From positions 355,504 through 419,503 of the forward strand of contig JABTTQ020001806.1 of the NCBI GenBank assembly GCA_016081115.2: a stretch of 64,000 nt of DNA, in the 5' to 3' direction. The notes under the pieces were generated by a model that made no database searches, had not been told where the DNA came from, and worked only from the letters and a program-made list of their open reading frames with translations. The translations under genes were made by a program, and so were the position numbers. This document shows positions 33,469 through 45,254 of the stretch, one piece after another. Numbering within the stretch: position 1 is the first letter of the stretch; every line of letters starts with the position of its first letter. This stretch comes from Rehmannia glutinosa (taxonomy: Eukaryota; Streptophyta; Magnoliopsida; Lamiales; Orobanchaceae).

Positions 33469-34709
33469 TTAGCAAATATGGACCAAAACATAAATCACAT
33501 ATTTGCACATATAAGATGGATCAAATATACCAATTTACAGTGAAACTATCGATCCAGATATCCAGGATTAAGCCCGTCTACAAGCCTTCTTTTGATCAAT
33601 GATTAAGCTATCTACAAGCCTCCTCTTGATTGAATCGCGAACAACGAACGAAATCCATATATTGTTTGAACCACGAACAAACCACGAACAAGATCATGAA
33701 CCATCTTTCTCGTTGGTGCAAATAACTACTAGAGTTATTTACTTGGTTGTGTACACCTTAAACCCTTGGAGAACTTCGGTGATGATCCAAGAAAGAACGT
33801 AGAGAGAAATTGCAGGAGAGAGATTTCTGATATTCCGTAGGAGAGAGATAATAATCTCTACTACTTATGATATAGGGAGAGAATATAAAATGATATATCT
33901 CAATCCCTATTTAAATTGGATCTTACCATATTAGATACAATCTCCAAGATGCATGATAATCAATATGATCCCCAATATCTTTCATAAGATAAAAGATACG
34001 GATGTAATATCCAATATCTCCTACTCATACATATCTGATTTGACTCATTCAAATCACATTATAATATTCTCATCTCACGTCCCTTCTTTCATACAGGGAA
34101 TAAGGCGTGCGACCAAACGAGAAAGAATAGGCGATGAGAGTTATATTAAGTCATCACCAAACTAATATAACCGTTCAACTCAATAACTCGTTGTATACCC
34201 CAAACCAAGTGGTCGCACCCACTCAAGCATCTCCAAATCCCTCAATGAAATAAATAAAGCCATGCTCGGCTCACTTAAATATGTTTCTATGTTCATGAAT
34301 AGTCAAACACATTTCGACATAGTCGCCTAAGCTATGAATCATAGAACATAAGTGCATTACCAACTCAGTTCTTTCTCGGCCCCACATGCCAATTAGCTTA
34401 GTCTTGACAACTTTCCTAGACATGCTCTGACAGACCGAATCACACATGGTCATTGGATACATGCTAAAGTAGCTTCATCAAGCTTACACCTCATGACATG
34501 GTCTAGAGTCCCAAAGGGTACAAGAAAATAATATGGGCTCACACAATGAAGCAAGGACCCATTCAGTCACTATCCCATAGACGGTCTCCTCAAAGCACAT
34601 GTAGCTCCCATTCAACTTAGGCATGACATCATACAAATCTTAGTCTAATCGCTATTCAAGCGCCCGACCTACGTACTACTCGTAGTCAGTCCCAAAGTGT
34701 CAACGATAG
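33469..34709 (-). repeat. LTR-like repeat, left half (split by SIRE-B)
   Basis: A candidate minus-strand copia-type LTR beginning TGTTAGC and ending, after the SIRE-B insertion, with TAACA at 41285. The content (GTGTACACCTTAAACCC, GGTCTAGAGTCCCAAA) looks like plant copia LTRs. The flanking pentamers (CCTAG, TGTCT) do not match, so an intact solo LTR is not supported. The last five bases, GATAG, are the SIRE-B TSD. Confidence 0.35.
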
Positions 34710-36017
34710 TGTTAGGTAAATATTTTTATCGTAATTTTGATGATTTTATTTAACTGAGTTTTTCACCAAAACAATGTCCCTAAATATTGTCCAAATACTC
34801 CCAAACGATTTAAAATATTTTTACTAATTTTTTGGAGTATTTCTTGAAGTTTATTTTCGAAATAAATTGGACAACACTTCTGTCTCGTGTTCGACCGGTC
34901 GCCCTAGAGGGCAACCTTTGCCTGAAAGTTGATTTCCCAAATAGAAACAAGACGGACAAAAAACCCCAGGAGGTCGACCGGTCAATCGGTGCCTGGAGTT
35001 GTTCGATTTTTGCAAACTCCTCTGCATTGTATTTTCGAAGGTCCAACCGGTCCATCAGGGTGTCGATTGGTCACCCTGTGCATTTTTGGTCGTATATTTC
35101 AAAAAACCTTCTTTCTATTCAACCGATCGACCTATATGTTTATCGACAAAGAAACTATCCGTTGAGCAATGAGACAACTTTTCATGAAATTAAGGAATTG
35201 ATTTCTAACAACTATAATCTTGATTTTAATTGCATTTATTTGTAGATATCAATCTCCAAGAAGGAGCCTATGTCTGGAAATCAAATCCAAGACCTCTCAT
35301 ATAAATAGATGAAGAATTGAAGCTTCAAGACACAACAACACAAACTATACAATCACAAGCAAAATATTTGATATTCATCTTGAGTATTAGGCTAAGTCTT
35401 TCACTTGCACATTCTTGATTACAGGCTTGATTCTTGATTACACTTGCACTTCAAAGTTGTATACTTCATTATCGAGTTGTAATCTTGAATTTGTGTTCAT
35501 CATCCAAAACAAGATATCTTTCTTTGGTGTTCTTGTGGTAAGAATGCACTTGGGTGATTTTAGGTGTTGAATAGTGTGGTACTCTTCATAGGTGTAAGAA
35601 GATTGTGGTAATCTTCTTGTTGAAGAGTTTGGTGCTCTTCGAGGTGTTGAAGAGTTTGGTGCTCTTCAAGTCGGAAGATTTTGGTAATCTTCATAAGGTG
35701 CCGTTGCAAGAAGATTGTGGTAATCTTCAAGAAGGTGTTGTAAGAAGAGTGTGGTACTCTTCAAGGTGATGTTGTATTAGTTTTGGTAACTATTAATAAA
35801 ATTCTTTTTTTTTTCGAAACCCATCCCGGATATACTGGGGTGGTAGAGCACGTAGTCCCTAGGTGGGGTGAAGCTCTATAAATCATCGTGTGTTGTTTAT
35901 TTTCCCGCACTTATATTATTGCTACCATCTTCACATTCGAAAAAGAGGGCGAAACTCATAATATCGGCATAATCTATTCATTCCCCCTCTAGATTATCGT
36001 AGCTAGTTGGACTAACA
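34710..36017 (+). repeat. 5' LTR of SIRE-B
   Basis: 1,308 bp, TGTTAGGTAAAT...GGACTAACA. It has GGTCGACCGGTC palindromic motifs at about 34890-35060, a TATA box at 35300-35307, and nine hairpins with a GTGGT/TTGGT loop at 35530-35792. Confidence 0.93.
35530..35792 (+). repeat. Series of nine small hairpins with a GTGGT/TTGGT loop
   Basis: Stems at 35530-35544, 35569-35587 (one mismatch), 35598-35616, 35622-35640, 35649-35667, 35674-35692, 35710-35728, 35744-35762 and 35778-35792. Arms include GAAGATT/AATCTTC, GAAGAGT/ACTCTTC, GAAGAGT/GCTCTTC and TAGTT/AACTA, always around G/TTGGT. The 3' LTR has the same series at about 40412-40695. Expansion relative to SIRE-A suggests duplication with later paired changes. 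Confidence 0.82.
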
Positions 36018-36019
36018 AG

Positions 36020-36030
36020 TGGTAGAGCCA
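36020..36030 (+). promoter_or_regulatory. Defective primer-binding site of SIRE-B
   Basis: TGGTAGAGCCA after the LTR and two bases. Compared with TGGTATCAAAGCC in SIRE-A it has lost a few bases in the middle, which would weaken tRNA-Met priming. Confidence 0.65.
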
Positions 36031-36078
36031 AACTCTTTGGCAAGCTCATTTCTCATTGCGAGTAAAGAACAAAGATCC

Positions 36079-36666
36079 ATGGCTATGAACGAGAGCTATA
36101 TTCCAACCGGTGCTTCATTCAATAGATCGCCTCTCTTCGACTCCAATAATTATGCATTTTTGAAAGATAGAATGGAGTGCTTCTTACAAGGTTGCGGGTT
36201 CGATATTTGGAACATGGTTATTAACGGAGTATGTATTCCAATGAAGAAAAAGGAGGATGGAACTCAAATACCCAAAGGCCTCAAGGAGTTTGATGATGAA
36301 GACAAGAAACTATACTCCTTAAACGATAAAGATCTTAACATTCTTCATTGTTCTCTTACCGCTACGGAATATAATCATATTAGAGGAATTCGATCCGCTC
36401 ATGATGTATGGAAAAAATTAGAAGTTATTTATGAAGGCACAAAGAAAGTGAAACAAGCTCGAAAGACCATGTTGGTCAAAGAGTTCGAAAATTTCACTAT
36501 GAAAGTTGGAGAAATATTTCCAAAATGGTTGAAAGGCTTGACAATATTGGAAAGGAAAGCAAGAATCAAGTTTTACTTTAGATGCGGAAAACCCGGACAC
36601 CATGTTGCCGATTGTCCAAAAGAGGAGGAAGAACAACGGAAGAAGAGAAATACCACCGAAAATTAA
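36079..36666 (+). pseudogene. SIRE-B gag, N-terminal part
   Basis: ATG at 36079. Homologous to SIRE-A Gag: PLFDSNNYAFLKDRMECFLQ, LNILHCSLTATEYNHIRGIR and ARKTMLVKEFENF. After about residue 155 roughly 350 bases are deleted and the frame jumps to the first zinc knuckle, which reads YFRCGKPGHHVADC. The first Cys is Tyr (TGC to TAC), so the knuckle is broken. The frame ends at 36666. Confidence 0.87.
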
Positions 36667-37065
36667 AATCCTTAAATGCCAAAGTCAAGCAAAAACATGG
36701 GATGAACACGCAACAATCCGATGACGAGAAAGCCGAGCAATATCTAATGGGCATCGAAGAAGACAATGAGGTACGCTCTAATTCTTCTATCTCTCTTATT
36801 AATGAATTGCAAGATGATTTTGATGAGCTTCAAAATAAATTCCAAAGCATGCTTTTTAAATACAAAAATTTGAAAAAGGAATTCAACTCTTTGAAAAATG
36901 AAAATGATAGTTTACTTGCTTCATATGAGTCACTTTCTTGTGCTTATACTAGTACACTTGATAAGGTTAGAAACTTTGAAAAAGAAAATAGTACTCTTGT
37001 TAAGGATATTGATTACATGAAAAAGGATATGTTAAAGTTTAACTTGAGTACCGATTAAATAACCA
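36662..37065 (+). pseudogene. SIRE-B gag, coiled-coil part
   Basis: In a different frame from the N-terminal part. It begins LKSLNAKVKQKHG, is rich in E/K/L heptads (KYKNLKKEFNSLKNENDSL) and ends KFNLSTD at 37058. It aligns with residues about 175-275 of the SIRE-A Gag fragment. Confidence 0.82.
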
Positions 37066-37179
37066 AAATTCTTGATGTTCAACGTTGTGATCATTTGAAA
37101 CTAGGACTTGGTTATAAGCCTAATGCTATTAATGATATGAAAAAAGAACCAAGTCTCTATACATGTTAATCATTATGCT

Positions 37180-37503
37180 TCTAGAACTATTACATGTTTT
37201 TATTGTAGTAAAAGTGGTCACACGATAAATACTTGTCGGGTTAGAAATAGTTCTAATTATTATTGGAGACCTAAAATTTTCAATGCTAATCTCAAAGGAC
37301 CCAAACACTTGAGGGTACTACAAGATAATTTCATGTTAGGTACTTGGCGCAATAAAAGTCAAAGGAAATTCAACTCGTCAAATAGACAACAAATGTTCGC
37401 GCCATTTGATCAAAAGAGGAGACATTATCAACAAAATTATTTTCCAAAAAGAAGGTATAATCAACAATGGGAAAGATACAACCCTTGGCAATGGCGAAAT
37501 TAG
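37180..37503 (+). pseudogene. SIRE-B gag C-terminus, overlapping a protease remnant
   Basis: The second zinc knuckle CFYCSKSGHTINTC starts at 37195. The frame continues to the stop at 37503, ending WQWRN, as SIRE-A Gag ends WKWRNW. In the +1 frame over the same DNA (37370-37520) lie IDNKCSRH and LGNGEISNS, homologous to the protease start DSGCSRH...LGNGEIGNS of SIRE-A. The catalytic DSG is DNK, so the protease is dead. Confidence 0.8.
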
Positions 37504-37956
37504 TAACTCTTATCCTCTTCTTGAATTATGCATTTTATTTAAATATTCATGTCTTTATTCTTCTCTTGATTGTCATAATTCTTTTTCAAAATGTTTCTTA
37601 AAAAAAATGAGGTCTCAACTATATACTCTTGGTTTTTCAAAATTCAAAAAGAGACCTTGAATACATTTTCAATAAGCTCATGTTTTATCAAACTTTTGTT
37701 GATTCCTACAAAAAGCATAGTATGTGCTACTTGTCCAACTTCTATGATGTTTTATATCAATATTGTCTATATTATCCGGTATTACTATGCTCTTGTGCAA
37801 GATGTTTTGTCAAGATTTTGCAGGAAATATTTTGGTATTAAAGAACAAATGATCGTAGACTTATCCATGACTATCTACATCATGATTTGTCAAATTTGAG
37901 AAAGGCATATTGGTTGACAAACAAAATCGAGGTATGTTCATCAACTTTTATTACTC
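37504..37956 (+). other. Unrecognised segment replacing SIRE-B pol
   Basis: This occupies the place of protease, integrase and most of RT (about 2.4 kb in SIRE-A). AT-rich; frames at 37591-37899 and 37629-37841 resemble no retroelement protein I know. It may be scrambled pol or filler DNA acquired with the deletion. Confidence 0.5.
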
Positions 37957-38345
37957 CCATAGACTCGATATTCTTCATGCATATGCTTATGCGCTCGATT
38001 ACCAAGCAATCCCAAAGAATCTCATTTAAGTGCCGTTAAAAGAAATTTTTCAATATTTGAAAGGCACTCTTTCTTAAAGTTTGTTTTATCCAATGCTTGA
38101 AAACGTTCCTATTTTTTGTGATAAAACATTCGGTATAAATTATTTTCTCAAAATATGGTTCATCATAACCGAACAAAACATATTGAGGTTCGACATTATT
38201 TTCTAAGGGATTGCATTTCAAAACGAAAAAAATGAGATGTGCTTTATTTCGTCTCAAAATTAACTCGCGGATTTTTTTAAAACCGCTAACCATCGAGTCT
38301 TTTGCTTCTATACGAGCTCGTTTAGGCATAATGCATATTGAATAA
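37957..38345 (+). pseudogene. SIRE-B RT-tail and RNase H remnants
   Basis: 37958-38072 corresponds to RT C-terminal sequence (DILHAYAYALDYQAIPKNL in one frame against DILHAVCLCARFQSNPKES in SIRE-A). 38096-38345 corresponds to RNase H from FCDN to RARLGIMHIE, with many stops and frame changes. Confidence 0.82.
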
Positions 38346-39559
38346 GGTCTACGTTTGCATTTTGCGCATTTTTAAAACTCAGGGGTGAAAAATCGGATTT
38401 TTAGATCAAAATTCGAACAGAACAAGAAAAAGAAGCTCCAGGGACCGGATGAAGGTAGGTCGACCGGTCAACCATTACCTGGATCGGTCGACCTGGGCTA
38501 GTTTTTGGTTTAAATACATTATGTTCCTAGACTTAGTTTTTTGAACGGCTTTCTCCTATTTTCGCACCCCTTTGCAAAATTCGCAAAATTCACTCAAAAT
38601 GATTTCTTTCTTGTATATTCTATATTTTTGAGTTTATATTATTACTATATCATCATTATTGCCCGACTTCTCCGATAAATTGGTAAGTTTAATTCCTTTT
38701 TAATCTCAATTTGGTTGAACCTTGAGAAAGTGCTTACATTTGGGAATTTTGCTGAACTTGTTGTATCATTATGTTTGGAATATTGATTGTTAATGGTTTA
38801 TATTTGTAGAACTGTGATTGGTGATGTATTTTTGGGCATGATTATATTTACAAGTTATATATACATCTTCGATTTTATTCTACGCACACCAAGTGTTCGA
38901 TAAAATATTTCAATGAAAATTTCATCCCTTACATGATTCTCTCAATTTCAAAAGTCTTATAAGTTTATAGAAATCATGTTTTGTTAATCAAATGAGCTTT
39001 TACAAATCATCTTATCGAATGTTCCCTTATTATTTGGAATTTTAAGCTCTTTGATCAAAAGCTCGATAATTCGATGGAAATGCGCACTTTGATATATGAT
39101 TATGATGTTTTTATCGTGCTAACATTCTTTTTCATGATTCCAAAGGGGGATAAACATGAAATAAGCTCATAGAAGCCAAAAAAAAGCTCGCAGAAAAAGC
39201 TAGTTGTGGTTATAAAAGCCAAAAGTCGTGGATGTAACTTAGTCCATTGGATGTATCATGGACTTTTATTCATATCTAATGAGTTCTCTTTGACAGGGGA
39301 AGCTTCTAAGCTCTTAACATTCAAGCTCAAAGTGTAAAAGCTGAGCTTTTAGCTTATGGTTGTTTGCTTCTATACTTACTCTTGTTGTGCATGTTGAAAG
39401 GGGGAGCCTTTACGAAATATTTTGAAAATCTTTACTCCCATCCCTATGACTCTTATGTATGGAAAGTTGTCGCTCAAAATGGATAGTCGTTTTAGACCGA
39501 AAAAACTTGTTTTGTTTTCAAAATCGGCCTCTTAAAATTGTTTTGGTTTGTAATCATCA
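38346..39559 (+). other. SIRE-B 3' internal non-coding region with extra PPTs
   Basis: Collinear with the SIRE-A 3' region. It has a GGTCGACCGGTC motif near 38456, the conserved TTGGTAAGT potential splice donor near 38680, and polypurine tracts CAAAGGGGGA (39141), ACAGGGGAAGC (39293) and AAAGGGGGAG (39397). Confidence 0.72.
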
Positions 39560-39572
39560 AAAAGGGGGAGTT
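39560..39572 (+). promoter_or_regulatory. Polypurine tract of SIRE-B
   Basis: AAAAGGGGGAGTT directly before the 3' LTR, preceded by TTTGTAATCATC as in SIRE-A. Confidence 0.88.
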
Positions 39573-40920
39573 TGTTAGATAAATGTTTTTATCGTAATTT
39601 TGATGATTTTATTTAAATGAGTTTTTCACCCAAACAATGTCCCTAAATGTTTTCCAAATACTCCCAAACGATTTAAAATATTTTTACTAATTTTTTGGAG
39701 TATTTCTTGAAGTTTATTTTGGACAAAAATTGGACAACACTTCTGTCTCGTGTTCGACCGATCGCCCTAGAGGGCAACCTGTGCCTGAAAGTTGATTTCT
39801 AAAACAGAAACGAGACGGATGAAAAACCCCAGGAGGTCGACCGGTCGACCACCCGGTCGACCGGTGCTTGGGATTGTTTGATTTTTGTAATCTCCTCGCA
39901 TTGTATTTTGAAGGGTCCACGGTCCAATAGGGTGTCGATCGGTCGAACCCGATGTCGACCGGTCACCCTGTGCATTTTTGGTCATATATTTCAAAAACCT
40001 TCTTTCTGTTCGACCGGTCGACCCATATGTTTATCAGCAAACTATCCGTTGAGCAGAAGACAACTTTTCATGAAATTAAGGAATTGATTTCTAACAGCTA
40101 TAATGTTGATTTTAATTGCATTTTTTTGTAGATATCAATCTCCAAGAAGGAGCCTATGTCTGAAAATCAAATCCAAGACCTCTCATATAAATAGATGAAG
40201 AATTGAAGCTTCAAGACACAACAACACAAGTTATACAATCACAAGCAAAATATTTTGGTCTTCATCTTGTTGTATTTAGCCTAAGTCTTTCACTTGCACA
40301 TCTTGAGTACTAGGCTTGATTCTTGATTACACTTGCACTTCAAAGTTGTATACTTCATTATCGAGTTGTAATCTTGTGTTCATCATCCAAAACAAGATAT
40401 CCTTGTTAGTGTTCTTGTGGTAAGAATACACTTGGGTGATTTTAGGTTTTGAAGAGTGTGGTACTCTTCATAGGTTTAAGAAGATTGTGGCAATCTTCTT
40501 GTTGAAGAGTTTGGTGCTCTTCAAGGTGTTGAAGAGTTTGGTGCTATTCAAGTCGGAAGATTGTGGTCATCTTCATAAGGTGCCATTGCAATAAGATTGT
40601 GTAATCTTCAAGGAAGATTGTGGTAATCTTCAAGAAGGTATTGTAAGAAGAGTGTGGTACTCTTCAAGGTGATGATGTAATAGTATTGGTAACTATTAAT
40701 AAAAAAAATTTCATTTTCGAAACCTATCCGGATATATCTTTGGGTTGGTAGAGCACGTAGTCTCTAGGTGGGGTGAAGCTCTATAAATCATCGTGTGTTG
40801 TTTATTTTCCTGCACATACATTATTGCTACCATCTTCACATTTGAAAAAGAAGGTGAAACGCGGAATATCGGCATAATCTATTCACCCCCTCTAGATTAT
40901 CGTAGTCACTTGGACTAACA
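39573..40920 (+). repeat. 3' LTR of SIRE-B
   Basis: 1,348 bp. It contains a perfect 16-bp palindrome GGTCGACCGGTCGACC at 39835-39850, followed by a second CGGTCGACCGG. The hairpin series lies at about 40412-40695. It is 40 bp longer than the 5' LTR. Confidence 0.93.
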
Positions 40921-40925
40921 GATAG

Positions 40926-41468
40926 CTCATACATTCGGCTATAAATAAGATTTTATGAAGTTTGGACATACTTCATAATCGATCAACTCCGGATCTCATA
41001 TTAACCTCTAGCTAAGGCGATCGTTAATTATACTTATTAGCCTTCCTCATTGCTCTAGCGTGAAGGTGATCATTCTAAAACCTCCTTGCGCGACACAATC
41101 TTTTAAGTCTCATTCGCTCGCTCTCTTAGTGCCAGGTGATTGCCCATGTGAGAGGGCCAATCAAAGTCTGGTGACAACTCACAAATTGAAGACCAAACAT
41201 ATAATGAGAACCCAACATATCTCATTAATCATAATATGTTCTCACATGCCACATAATCAATTCTACTTAATCATAATGACTAACATGTCTTGAGAACATA
41301 TATCCAAACAAAGGCTCATAAAAGGGATAAACGACCACCACACCGCCGTAAAAGTTTGCCTCGACAACAATTTAACTATGCGCAAAACTCTTAAATGAAG
41401 TAAAGCCTCGAGTAAGTATGTGATGTGAACCATAGCAACAACGTGCATACGACCCAACAACAAAATAT
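40926..41468 (-). repeat. LTR-like repeat, right half, and junction with Gypsy-A
   Basis: Continues the sequence broken by SIRE-B at 34709. A candidate LTR end TAACA lies at 41281-41285. The remaining bases up to 41468 are similar in style but unassigned. No gene. Confidence 0.35.
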
Positions 41469-42110
41469 TGTTAACCCAAGATCTTCACTAGTTTGGTTAA
41501 AATGGTGGAAATCTCGACCGTTGCTTAGCAAAATAAGAACCTCGGTATGCGAAGATGCCACAATCAATTATGGATTATTGTTTGATAAGTCGATAATTGC
41601 AACAAGAAACGTAAATCTTGAAGCACGTGGAAAAACACTGAATTTGAGAGTAAAGATGAATTCAATTGATAACCCATAAAAACATAAGTGTTTTCCTTAT
41701 ATAGGCTCCACAACCCTAACCCTACTAGGAACAACTCAAAAACGATAAGGAAACAAAAATTGAACAAAATCTCAAAATCCCGTATGGACGCACGGACACA
41801 CGCACGATCGTGCACAAGGTTGTGTGTTAAGTCGAGACTCTTCACTCCGTTCGAACCACACGGGCCGTACGTCCAGTCCATGCATCTAGTCGAAGGCTCC
41901 AAACTCGTACGCCATTACGCACGGGCCGTGCGTCTATCCGTGCACCAACTAGAATGCTCCCCGTGACTTTGCCCTCGAATTTGACCCTTGCGCGTCCCAA
42001 ACTTGAAATAACAACTTAAGATGTGGCCATAAAGGTTTACTTGGCCTCCAAAACAACAAAACGACTCAAACCATTCAAATTACGACTAACCCAGATAGAC
42101 GAATACAAGA
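41469..42110 (-). repeat. Probable 3' LTR of Gypsy-A
   Basis: Lies 3' of the pol end. In + orientation it starts TGTTAACCC (so it ends GGGTTAACA on its own strand). It has a TATA-like CCTATATAAGG on the minus strand (complement of 41695-41705) and a CG-rich ACGGCCCGTGCG-type segment at 41770-41960. There is no second LTR to compare with, so the right edge is a guess. Confidence 0.5.
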
Positions 42111-42182
42111 TACTAATGAGAACTTGATTACAATGTCTTTAAGACACAAAGTGACTCGTATTCTTGGCATCCTTCTCTTGCT

Positions 42183-43034
42183 CAGTCTGAGGTGGACTCT
42201 TGAATATTGATGACGCCAATCAATTGGACCACACGAACGTCTTCCTCCATTGGTAATGCACTCTTGGTCTCCTTTTGAATGAATTGAATTAGCCCATTGA
42301 ACGCATCCTTGAACTTTCTTGCTCGAGCTCTCGTTACGAGACCAATGGCGCACCGCACGGGTCTTTTGTCCATGGATTCCCATCATTCCCCCCTCTTGAG
42401 AAGGATTTTCCCTCAAATCCTAATTGGCATCAAATGGACTAAGATTAGCAACATTAAAAGAAGCACTAATCCCATAGTCGCCCGGTAAGTCAATCTTGTA
42501 TACATTATCATTGATCCGCTCAAGCACTTGAATGGACCATCTCTGCGGATGCGATTTGGATTTTCGATGGCCGAGAATCGTTCGGGATGCATATGTACCC
42601 AAACCCAATCACCCGGCTCAAACACCATCTTTTATGATGCTTGTTAGCCCGCACTTGCAGGTATCGCTATGTTTGCCGTTCAATATCGTGTCTTGCTTAT
42701 TCATGTAATTGTTTCACAAAATCAGCTTTCTTCTGCCCATCTAAGTTAACATGTTCAGAAATAGGTAAAGGTGATAAATCCAATGGGGTTAGCATATTAA
42801 AACCATAAACAAGTTCAAATGGTGAAAACTTCGATGCAGAATGAACAACACAATTATAAGCAAACTCAACATGCGGTAAACACTCTTCCCAAGTTTTAAT
42901 ATTATTTTTAAAGATAGCTCTTAACAACATCGACAAAGTTCTATTTACTACTTCGGTTTGACCGTCTGTTTGGGGATGACACGTAGTAGAAAATAATAAT
43001 TTAGTTCGATTTTCCCCACAAGGTCTTCCAAAAG
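42183..43034 (-). pseudogene. Gypsy-A integrase, C-terminal half
   Basis: Continues the core from 54650. CHPQTDGQTEVV holds the catalytic region preceding NRTLSMLLRA, with KTWEECLPHVEFAYN, SPFELVYGFN and TPLDLSPLP in one frame (42697-42936). Then come GDWVWVHMHPERF and IDLPGDYGISASFNVANLSPF in other frames, and a tail with VTRARARKFKDAFNGLI ending about 42183. The tail type is common in plant gypsy elements. Several frameshifts. Confidence 0.87.
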
Positions 43035-44619
43035 TGCTACAACTTTAAGGTTGCAAACCCAAGTGCAGGTTGTCTCAAGTAATAAATTTCTCGTGAGTCC
43101 GAGGTCGATCCACAGGGAAGATTATGTAAGTTTGCAAAGAATATTTTTCTTTGAGAAATAAATAGATGTATTTTACACTAGTAAGAAATATTTTTACGAT
43201 AAATTTGAATAATAAAATTGTTGAGGATAGAGATTCACTCTTGATTTTGGATAAATGAATGATTATATTTTCTTACCTTATCAATAACTACTATTAGAAT
43301 CCATACACAACGAAGGTTTCAATAGGAAGATATTCTAAATATAAATCATGTAATAAGGTGAATATGTTTTATTACCAATTTTAATTCATCTCATAACGCA
43401 TGGACTCAAGTATTCATGCATTCTTTTGTCTACAACAAATCAAGGTATCCATGTTAGTAGTCGGTTGAAGTAAAACCAGACATTTAACTAAATGGAACCA
43501 AGTATTTATTGTGCCAATAGAATGCATAAATCAAGAATACCACAAAACAAGAAGGGTATAATCTAAAATATAAATTGATGATCAAAACAATAAAATTTAG
43601 CGTAAAGCTACAATCATTCCTTCTCCTCCATCAAGAGTTTCACTCTATTCCTCAACAAAATAAACTTAGAAAGACATAAATTAAGTAGAGAAAACAAGAT
43701 ATTGCATGAAAACTAAAGAAAGCATTTTTTTATGAAATACTAGAAAATCTACTATAATATAGGAAAACAACAATGAAACTCTCTTTGAAACTCTAACTTT
43801 CTATACAAACTTGTGTTTTTAGCAAGTGTAAATGACCTCTATTTATAGGCAACACAATAATTCCTTTTGGAATTATTTTATTTTTAATTTTCAAGATAAT
43901 TGAGAAAATGCTGAAAATTTGACACCAATTTCAACTCCTCATTTGTCTGATCTTTTTGGAAAGGATTCATGCTGATTCATATTGATTTTCTTTAACAAAA
44001 CCATTCTCACATGTCTTGGCTGTATTCTCCCACTGATTTGAATGAATTCCAAGCAATATAGGTCAAGATATGGTGTAATAAGTGTGGAGTGGTAGGCCTG
44101 CGGGATTATGACAGCAGCAGGGTATTGTATTTTTAAAACATACTTGCCGACTGAATTAGACTTTGGAGTCTTCATGAGAGTTGTAGACAAATGATGTAGG
44201 AATACTCAGTAAACATTTCAGCACCATAGCACCTGTGGTCTTCGAGTGATGCCCAAAATACGAACCTTGGTCAAGTCTTGACTGAAAATGAGTCTCTTCA
44301 AATTTCAAATTGTGATGAACTTTTGATCCAAGAAAATATCATTCCAAACTTTGATTTAGGCTTTACTATCTCTGAATATTTGTAGATGAATAGATTGTGA
44401 ATCCATATCTTCAAGAATCATCCCTAAATCATGCCGGAATTGAAAGTTATGCGCATTGATCCGAACCTGCATTAAAAATGCATCCAACTACAATTTTGTG
44501 TTGATTTCCTATTTTATTAATAACATATAATAATACTATAAATTTATATCATTACTAAAATTAATAAAGTAAAATACTATTATAAACCAAAAGTAATTGT
44601 ATATTTTTAACGTTCATCA
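43035..44619 (-). repeat. 3' LTR of Athila-A
   Basis: 1,585 bp. The + strand reads TGCTACAACTTT...CGTTCATCA. It is highly similar to 53071-54649; the main difference is a rearranged stretch at 43865-43930. Confidence 0.93.
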
Positions 44620-45111
44620 CACCAACGACTTTTTATTACTAGTCCCTAGTAATTAAAGCACACAAAATACAAAATCAATTTTTATGAACATGGCATAATA
44701 TTATCTTTTTAACAAAAACTTGTGAAAATGTCTAACAATCAAAAAGTTTATTGTCAATCATCATAGATGCTATCAAGATTAAATATATTTTTATATATTT
44801 ATTTTTATAAAGAAGAAATATTGTATATATATGCACAAAACCACCATTGCATTCGCAAATCAGGATACATAAACTTCAAATATAATCATGAAAAAGCCTC
44901 AACTCCATATCCTCACGGGTTAGTATTTATCATTTAAACTGGTAAGGTGTTCACTCATGGAGTTGGAAAACAGTTAAACTCTCAAGGAAATGGCCAATAA
45001 AATTTAGGACAAGCATTCAAACCAAAATTGAGCATAAGATAGGTAGTTATAAAATTTGAAATACCCAAAATATGTTTCGAAATTTCATTGGTTTAGAATG
45101 ATAGACAAAGT

Positions 45112-45254
45112 TTTTTTTTAATAAGTTGGGAGTACTGATTGGAATGAGGGGATAGATTTCAAAGAAGCTGAAAAATATCAGGTTCGAACCTCGGTCAATA
45201 CCTTTATAAAGAGCGAGTAATACCACTTGAGCTATAAGGTAGTGGTAATGGCAA
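45112..45254 (-). mobile_element. tRNA-derived SINE inside Athila-A
   Basis: The minus strand shows pol III box A TAGCTCAAGTGG (complement of 45223-45234) and box B GAGGTTCGAACCT (complement of 45180-45192), spaced 30 bases, and a 3' A-run (T-run at 45112-45119). A 7-bp duplication ACAAAGT flanks it at 45105-45111 and 45255-45261. Its length of about 143 bp fits short plant SINEs. Confidence 0.72.

Larger units (their letters stand above)
34710..40920 (+). mobile_element. SIRE-B: pol-deleted Sirevirus-like element
   Basis: A 6,211-bp element with LTRs at 34710-36017 and 39573-40920 and a perfect TSD GATAG (34705-34709 and 40921-40925). It is related to SIRE-A throughout but is a distinct family. 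Gag is shortened, and protease, integrase and nearly all of RT are missing, with only RT-tail and RNase H remnants. PBS, repeated PPTs and LTRs persist, so it could have moved only with help in trans. Confidence 0.94.

Noticed and set aside
35530..35792. CRISPR-like array or simple satellite
   Set aside because: Units are short inverted repeats with varied stems and irregular spacing inside a plant LTR. There are no constant repeats with unique spacers.
33469..41285. A solo copia LTR (TGTTAGC...TAACA) split by SIRE-B
   Set aside because: The flanking pentamers CCTAG and TGTCT do not match and the ends were chosen by eye, so it is listed only as LTR-like.
42075..42416. Separate gene 3' of Gypsy-A integrase
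   Set aside because: It is the integrase tail read in a shifted frame; the neighbouring frame gives the known TRARARKFK-type end.
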